Origin: Eutypella sp. D-1
Lineage: Eukaryota; Ascomycota; Sordariomycetes; Xylariales; Diatrypaceae
Direction of reading: 5' to 3'
DNA length: 64,000 bases
Assembly: GCA_023313575.1 (NCBI GenBank)
Contig: JAJTTP010000012.1
Span: 1,116,001 to 1,180,000, forward strand
In this document: positions 57,019 to 64,000 of the stretch, in pieces
Numbering within the stretch: the first letter of the stretch is position 1
Layout of the letters: each line of letters starts with the position of its first letter
Position numbers and translations under genes: made by a program
Notes under the pieces: model-generated
What the model was told of the DNA's origin: nothing
Seen by the model: the letters and a program-made list of their open reading frames with translations, nothing else
The model's database searches: none

Positions 57019-60000
57019 TGATGCAACCCGCGGAAGCGCAAAAGATATCCCCGGTTGTGTGAACTGCCCTTGAGAGGACCAATTAGGTCCGACTCAAAGC
57101 GGTTGACGCGGACTGGGGACGGTGATAAGTGCTAAAGAAAATAAGAAGTTAAAATAGCCAGGAGAACAAGGCGGACAGGAGATGTTTGGTAGGTGTCGTG
57201 TTGTCGTATTGTCGTATGTATGTCGTATTGTCTGTCGGGTATCTATCTGCGGTTCTTGTGTTGGCCCTAGATTGGTACAAGGGTAGGCTGGGCTTGGATG
57301 GTGAGGAGAAGGAATAATGTGGATAGACGTTGCTCGCTCGGGATTTCGGATTAACAGCTTAATTAGTCGAAAAGATCTCCGGAGATTCGCGTCGTCAAAA
57401 AGCAGACTTGTAAGCAGACTTGTCTAGGCGATTCAGAACACGCGCGGACCAAAAGTGCGGCTTGATAGTCGAGTTGTAGGAAGTAATGGCAGATAAAAAA
57501 TGATGAATAACTTTGGTGGTGAAGTGAAGAGAGAAAGTAAGAGGAAAGCAGGAGAGAGAATGGGCTTCGAAAACGGGGAAACCCAGTTGCCCCAGCTGCC
57601 CAGGCTGTCAAGTTAACTGCTACTCTTCCAGTTCCTATTGAAGTTGTGGAGGTTCTGTACGTGTGCGTGCGTACGAGATGGACAACACACAGAAGATGTA
57701 ACTACCTAGGTAGATGAGGTTAGGGGGTTAGGTGGAAAATGTATCAATCCCTAGGCAGGTAGGTAGGCCAGACTGGTCCTGTTATATTCTGAATTTGGAA
57801 GGATGGAAGATTTCCCTGAGAGGGGGGGATGATAACGGTTGCGTTCAAGGTAAAGCGTAGTAATAATATAGGGCATATGTAGTAGAGGGAAGTGTAGGTA
57901 GAGAGAGGTTTGGAGACCGTGGAGTGCTGGAGAGCTGGAGAACGTGGAGGGGTTCAAAAATATCGACAGTTAAAGAAGGGTCAAAAAAGAATAACTAGTA
58001 ACCTGTCCGAATCTCCCTCACTTTTTCTATCATTCGAGTAAGAAAAAAAAAATAACAACAAGGTGAATGAAGAGAACCGCGAATGTCAAAAAAAGGAGCC
58101 CCAGTATTTGTTGAAGAGGGAGAAACTTAAAAGAGAGAGAGAGAGCGAGAGGAGTTAGAAAGAGACCAAGCTGCCCGTTTACTTCTTAGTGTGTATCCTT
58201 GTCTTGGGGTTTTTGGTGAAGTCGTTGGTATTCCTGGTAGTTAGAAAATGGACATACTGGCGTTGCAGGTTTGCAGGTTGCAGGTTGCAGGTCGCAGGTC
58301 GCAGATTACAGATTTGCAGGTGGTCGTTAATTGACACTGGCAAGAAAGACTCCAGCTACTGGGCGTGGACGTTTGTACCTATTATGGCTGTGTGTCTGTT
58401 CCTTAGTTATGCCTGCTATGTAAATAAAGTTGAGTTGTTGTTCTCCAGCTGTTCTGTCTGCCTACCTACATGTAGATGTATCCATGGATAGTAGTATGGA
58501 CGTAGACGTAGTAGGCAATTTTGTCTGTCAATCTATCGATTTACTTCCACTTAGCAGCTTGGTAGGTACCTAAGTATGTATGTATCCATTGTTCTAAAGG
58601 TGCCCGGGCTCAAGGTGGGGACAACGGAAGGACAGAGAGGGACCTCCCTCCTCATTACATACGTACAGCCCTCTTAACACCTCCAGCTCTGATAGCCACA
58701 TAACGTAAGTACCTAAAGCCACCCCAGTATCTATTAGGCATCCAGCTGTCATATACCTTCAGTACTTAAATACATATAGCTACATACATGCTGTATGTAG
58801 TACTTCGACAACTTGTTGTTTGTTTACCTACCTAGGTATCCTTAAGCTGGACTGCCCGCTAGGGAAGATTCGGGGTGTATGATAATTGAAGGTTAAAGAA
58901 AGATGTTTTAACGGGGTTTAGTGGGTAAGATGGGGTTCCTCAAGTTCCACAATTTGCTTGGTCCAGTCAGTACCTGACGCAGGGCAGGGCCAAAAAAGGG
59001 CAGCAGGGCAGCACCAAGAAACGGGGGAGGCACGGCTAAAGATTGGCAGGATACCACTAGGCAGGCAGGCCTTGCCATACTACCTATGTATAGATGAACA
59101 TGTATAGGTACTGCCACTCCCATATGTACGTTAGGTTGACTTGGCCTTGGCCTTATCCTACTTAAAGTTCACACAATTAGAAAGTGTACATCATTCACCT
59201 GATAAAAATGAAGGTGGGAGGTATATTCAGCACTTGTATGTATGTATATACCTACGTTATAGTTGGTTATAGTTATGGAGGGAGGCAGGGAGGAAAAGCT
59301 CCCGATAATGCTACCCAGAACAAGCCAGATTAAGGTAAAGTACCTACCTAAGTAGCTGAACAGGGGGTCAGAGGAACTTGTAAGCCCCAAAAGTTGGAGT
59401 TCCGAAATTCCCAGCTCTTCAAGGGGGTCGGAAAGAAGAATTATTTATTCTCCAAACAATCCCCGAAAATACCAAAAATGAGCCTTCTATGTAGGCTACC
59501 ACCATGAAGTATCTACGTAGTATCAGTACCATCTGAAGCCTCTACGTATGAATCAAATCCATTGAATATGCATTGTTTCTACTGTATAAAGGGGAGGGGT
59601 GTATGTACAGCTCCTCCGCTCAAGAGATTGACCGCCTATGCCGAATCGGTGCGGACCTAGCACCACCAGTTCCAATTATTCGACGATTAAGGAGGCGCTA
59701 CCAGGCCGGGCGACTGGCCTTGCTTGGCCGTCCCGAGACGCTCTGCGGGGCAGAAAGCCACTAATTTGCCGGCTCCTTATTCGACAAAACAGGTCAGGTG
59801 CGAAGCAAATATGCGACTATCAGAAACGGGGTCTTGTCACGTCATGATGTAACATTGTAACTTTCCACTGCTTTTTTTTTATTTACCAGTGCTTTCTTAT
59901 CTGCCGGCTACCGGTCAAATCCACCATGCCATCATGTCAATATATGGACCGATACAGGTTCGACAGTGATGTAACCGCGGATGGGTGCTCATGAGAAACG

Positions 60001-60880
60001 TAATTGTGCTCCGTACTAATTATGGAAATGGGAATGAAGAGAATGAAAAGCCGAAGTGATGTACCGTTTAAGGCGAAGACGAGCGCCTATCGTAGTAGTT
60101 TTGGGCATACGCGCGTAGGATATTCATATAACCAGTTCATTTGGTACCGAATCCACGACTTTATCTTGTACCTTATGATGAGCACTTGCATATATCTACA
60201 TATCAAAGAATTTGGGCACGGGCCGCTGTAGTCTTGTCCTTGGATACATGCTAATTACTTTTAGCCGGCAGCTGTCAACTCTAAAAGATACTCCCTAAAA
60301 TGCAGACAGACGGCGTTTTTTGATGCAATATGTGTGTTTAGTGCTCTACGAACCTTAATGGCTGATTAAGTAGCAGGTACCTAAATTAAGTATATCCAAT
60401 ACGGCGAACTCGGTACCTAAGTAGTATAAGGCAAATACACTTACAACTCAAAGCATAACTCCTAAAATGCTACCATTATTCCTTCTAAAGCGATTGCAAC
60501 TACCTGGACGATAAACTCGGTTTGATAAGCCCCCTGGACACCTCTCTACCTGCCTACGATTAGCAGGCATCCCGTTCTGTTTTATGTCTTTACGTGATTG
60601 GTTCATTTCTACAATAGTTTGGAAAGCCACCACGTCCAGCAGATACCCCTTATTCCCACCTCATGTCAAATCAAAACATTAGCCCTCGATGTATCTAACA
60701 TTGCACTCGAAGTGTCCATAGACGTGGGAGTCGAGGCGGGTATTTAACGACGGGACTAACCTCTCTACTGGGCTATACGGCTAAGCCTGGTGTGAAGACT
60801 CAGTATCTCAACTAGTAGTTGCGATCTCAAGCCAGCAATTTGTGTCTACTTCCAGCCTAACTCGTCACTGGCTTGCCACA
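57019..60880. other. Large intergenic region, about 3.9 kb
   Basis: Divergent promoters of B56 (-) and TFIIIC (+). It holds polypurine stretches near 58030-58160, a heptamer repeat (58263-58320) and several CCTAGGTAGGTA motifs (57705, 57755, 58830). Open frames are short and lack family motifs. A long 5' UTR of the B56 gene probably covers part of 57.0-58.2 kb. Confidence 0.5.
58263..58320 (+). repeat. TTGCAGG heptamer tandem repeat
   Basis: About eight imperfect TTGCAGG/TCGCAGG units, two of them with an extra T, roughly 1.25 kb upstream of the B56 start. Confidence 0.85.
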
Positions 60881-63133
60881 ATGGACATTGCAAATATGGC
60901 CTCTGAAGACACGGCCGAGACCGCCCCGATCTTCGACCTATCATCCAGAAGGATCGTCGCTATCGAACATCCCTGTGTTGTCCGAGACTTAGATAAAGGT
61001 CTTGACGTCTTCGGCCCAAACCCGGAATTCCATACGGTAAGCTCGTGGCCAATTCGCCAAACACACCCCTCAGTATCTTAGCCCTTACTGATATCAACTG
61101 GTAGCTTCTCAACAATGGCCCGGAACGCAAGTCCCTGCCCCTGTGGTTTCGGCGTGACAACCCGACTACAAAGCCCATAGTGTCCCAGCACGCTTCTTCC
61201 AACGGTATTCTGCTAAAGATTACCGTGCCAAAGAGGACGGGTCGCAAGCGGAAGCGCGGGAGCGATGAGCCTTTCTCTGGCGATGTCAGCACCGTCAATG
61301 GGGCTACAGGAGATGGCGCCGTCAACCAAGTGGCCTCTGTTGGTCGGCGGGACAAGCCAGAGATCATTCTACGCAAAATGCAAGACAATATAGGAAGGTA
61401 TCATGTGGAAGCCGTAGGGTCCGTGACAGACACCCATCGGTATCGGGGTCTAGCAGACTTCCAATTTACTACCACCAATGCGCCGTTCCTGACTAAGGTT
61501 GCGGACCATCTCCTCCCTCTAGATCGTAAGGTTTCTCGTGGCCCCCAAAGCTATGATTATTGGCATACTAACGTTATCATTAGTCTCGAAGATGCGGGGC
61601 TTCAAGCTACGCCCTGGTGTGGATAGCAGCCGCAACCAGGAGTTTATCCCCCCACCACATTACACGGACAAGATTTTGAGTTTCAACTACAACTATGAAC
61701 AAAACCCGTACATCAGAGTCCAAGGCCGAGATGGAGATGGTGAAATGACGTTGGTCAATACCCAGGGGCGAAAGAAAATGTCATATGGCTGGTTCATCCG
61801 GCATGATAAGTTCCCAGCCCCCAGCGGCCCCAAGAAAATGCATGATCAGACTCACGAGGCCCTAAATGAACTCGTGGGGAAATTGAGGAAGGCAATGGAC
61901 GAGCGGCCGATATGGACACGACGTGGACTTATGAACCATATGGGTGGGGCATTCCTTGAGTCGCAACTCAGGATAGCCATCCAGGTTGTCGGCTACCAGT
62001 TCAAAGGGGGTCCGTGGCGGGATGCCATTATCAAATACGGAGTCGATCCGCGACTCGACCCCTCTTGCCGCATCTACCAGACCCTATCTTTCAAGCTAAC
62101 AAAAAACAAAGTCGGGAAGATGAACGTATCGTGGCAGACCATCAGGAAAGGCCAAATGATGGCCTACTCAGAGAAGAACCGGGAACGCAACTACAACAGC
62201 CACCTCTGGGACGGCGAGAGCTACACAACGGACGGGAAATTCTGGCAGTTGTGCGATGTGACGGACCCGTACTTGATGAACATGGTTAAACAGGCGCCGA
62301 TGCGGCCGGAGTGCGACCTGGTCGACTCGGGCTGGTTCTACAGGGGGTTCTGGGGTAAGGTGAAGCTGTTTATGAAGACGAAGATGCTCGCGATCAAGTA
62401 CGGCCGGGTCGGCTCGGACGACGATCCCGAGCGGAAGCCGGGCTATATCTATAACTCGGAGCTGGCACATAAACTGAGCCACATCCGCGATGAGTCGGAC
62501 GAGAAGGTCGTCATGAACATGCACCCCCTGACGTACCCTATGCGGGACCTACTGGTGGAGAAGCGGGTCCGGAGAAGGCCGACTAGGCTGTCGGAGCCGC
62601 AACCCGGCGCGGCGCAGAGGCGCCGAGAAAAGAAGCAGAAATCCGCCTCCAAGGCCAACGCCGAGGCGGAAGCCGCGTCAAATAAATCCGATACAGTAGA
62701 AACACCCGTAAATCCGGACGTCCGAGAAGACCCTGCTGATTGGGAGAGGGGAGAGATAGAGGACGAGGAAGGGTTCTCTGGCTCAGACGACGCAGAATTC
62801 GACGAAGTCGACGATGACGCTGGATCTGGCGGTGATGGCTGGGATGATGATGCCGAGGGCGAAGATGGTGTTGATGAGGAGGAAGACCAAGAACAAGATG
62901 CTGAAGAGGACGAGAACGAGGATGAGGATGAATTTCAGGACCAGGACGGGGACGAGGAAGTGGGAGAGGGGGAAGAGGAAGAGGAAGAGGAAGATGATGG
63001 AGAAGGGGAGGAAGAGGGCGATTATACCACCGGTGGTTTCTACGACGATGAATATCCCGAGGGCGATGGTGCAGAAGATGACAAAGATGATGATGCTATA
63101 CTAGATAGCGGCCGTCAACTCGACGCCAAATAA
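60881..63133 (+). CDS. Transcription factor TFIIIC subunit, Tfc1/GTF3C5 family
   Basis: Subunit of the tau-A part of TFIIIC that contacts the A box of tRNA genes for RNA polymerase III. Three exons, 60881-61036, 61105-61525 and 61584-63133, give 708 residues. Family blocks are VEHP-like IEHPCVVRDLDKGLDVFG at about 27-44, LLKITVPKRTGRKRKRG in exon 2, GWFIRHDKFP, then WTRRGLMNH and LAIKYGR in exon 3. The C-terminus from about residue 570 is a very acidic tail made almost only of Asp, Glu and Gly, as known for Tfc1/GTF3C5 proteins. Splice phases are 0 and 1 and restore the conserved KMRGFKLRPGVD. Confidence 0.92.
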
Positions 63134-63535
63134 CTTTGCGATTAGTGTCAGGCAAATAGACTACGAATTGGCCAATTAAACCAATCAGGATACCTACCGA
63201 ACCGGGTTCTTGGCATTATAGCTATTAGTGAGCTGAACCTCGGCTGGTCTCCACAAACCCCCGGACTCGTCGCGTTATGGTAAGACAAGCCGAGCTTTAA
63301 GTAACCGCCAACCGACTACCTGTCTACGTAGATATATATATCTAACTTCAACTACATAAACTACTAGAGATCAGAAAATAGACACACATTGTTATTTATT
63401 GTAGGGGACAGTGTTGACCGAATCGAGTGTCCATTTGATTGGAACTAATCTCTAATCTCCGGGAAAATTCGATAACACAAGTCAATCCTCCGTTCGCCTA
63501 CCAATCTACTTGCCTACTTAATTCACACCGCAAAG
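63134..63535. other. Short intergenic
   Basis: Includes a TATATATA stretch at about 63333-63341, about 200 bp before the SDR start. No gene seen. Confidence 0.55.
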
Positions 63536-64000
63536 ATGGCCGGCAATGACGCAACCCTCAATGACTTCCCCTCGCTCTTCTCCCTCAAGGGCAAGGTCGC
63601 CGTCGTGACCGGCGGGTCGCGAGGGCTCGGTCTGAATGCCGCCTCAGCGTAAGTCCTCCCCCGGCCCAAAACCACGGCGCGCAACGCAAACCCAACCAGC
63701 CCCCAAAAGCTTTACGAATTAACTAACTAACTCACCAACCTCACAGCTTCCTTCAGGCGGGCTGCTCCCTGGTGTTCGTATCGTCGCGCAAGGCAGCGGC
63801 CTGCGAGAAGGCGGCGGCGCAGCTGAACGCGCTGCCGGGGCTGCAGCCGGGGGCGCGGGCGGTGTCGGCGCCCGCGGACACGAGCACGGTCGCGGGGATC
63901 GACGCGCTGGTGGCGGCAGTGCGCGCGCACACGCCGCACGTGGACATCCTGTTCGCCAACGCGGGCGCCACCTGGGGCGCCCCCTTCGACACGTACCCGG
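63536..64000 (+). CDS. Short-chain dehydrogenase/reductase, 5' part only
   Basis: Exon 1 is 63536-63648 and exon 2 starts at 63747 and runs off the window. The cofactor motif TGGSRGLG (about residues 25-32) and the NAG motif FANAGAT mark a classical NAD(P)-dependent SDR with a Rossmann fold. Splicing reads NAASA-FLQAGCSLVFVSSRK, as expected between beta-1 and beta-2. Catalytic Ser-Tyr-Lys lies beyond the window, so the substrate class cannot be judged. Confidence 0.88.

Overview
The window is nuclear DNA of a filamentous ascomycete, most likely a sordariomycete. The evidence is short GT-AG introns of about 50-110 bp with CTRAC-like branch sites, a gene set typical of Pezizomycotina (HET-domain, CipC-like, Trk, B56, SmD3), many CCTAGGTAGGTA-type intergenic motifs, and an AT-rich retroelement carrying the C-to-T/G-to-A signature of repeat-induced point mutation (RIP). 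I cannot name the species. All exon models come from reading splice sites and protein frames by eye.

Left part (1-16 kb), mostly housekeeping: an M18 vacuolar aminopeptidase (1039-2922, +), a PAF-acetylhydrolase-like esterase (4477-6474, +), an ankyrin protein with a fungal STAND-type N-terminus (7410-9868, -), then a head-to-head pair working on tRNA: TRM61 (10685-12217, -) and cysteinyl-tRNA synthetase (12830-15768, +).

Middle part (16-44 kb), more accessory in character: a CipC-like gene with a 13-nt first exon (16282-16889, -), an F-box/Cys-rich protein, a 62-residue Cys-rich protein, a kinase-like protein, a SET/MYND-like protein with an 81-nt in-frame intron, a HET-domain gene, a coiled-coil protein, SmD3, and a conserved unknown. 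A subtilase gene (35118-43494) is broken by a complete but RIP-destroyed Ty3/gypsy element (36005-42946) with 291-bp LTRs and the target duplication AAGTT.

Right part (44-64 kb): a DUF4267-like membrane protein, a Trk potassium transporter (-), a 34-residue Cys-rich metallothionein-like micro-ORF (-), a type I asparaginase with C-terminal ankyrin repeats (-), a PP2A B56 regulatory subunit (-), a TFIIIC subunit of the Tfc1/GTF3C5 family (+), and the start of a short-chain dehydrogenase (+) cut by the window end.

The points most worth a second look are the polarity of RIP damage across the two LTRs, four identical ATTACCCCTT boxes at an exact 22-bp spacing upstream of the asparaginase gene, the metallothionein-like micro-ORF, the in-frame intron inside a SET domain, and the two start sites of CysRS. 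I found no tRNA or rRNA gene, CRISPR array or secondary-metabolite cluster.
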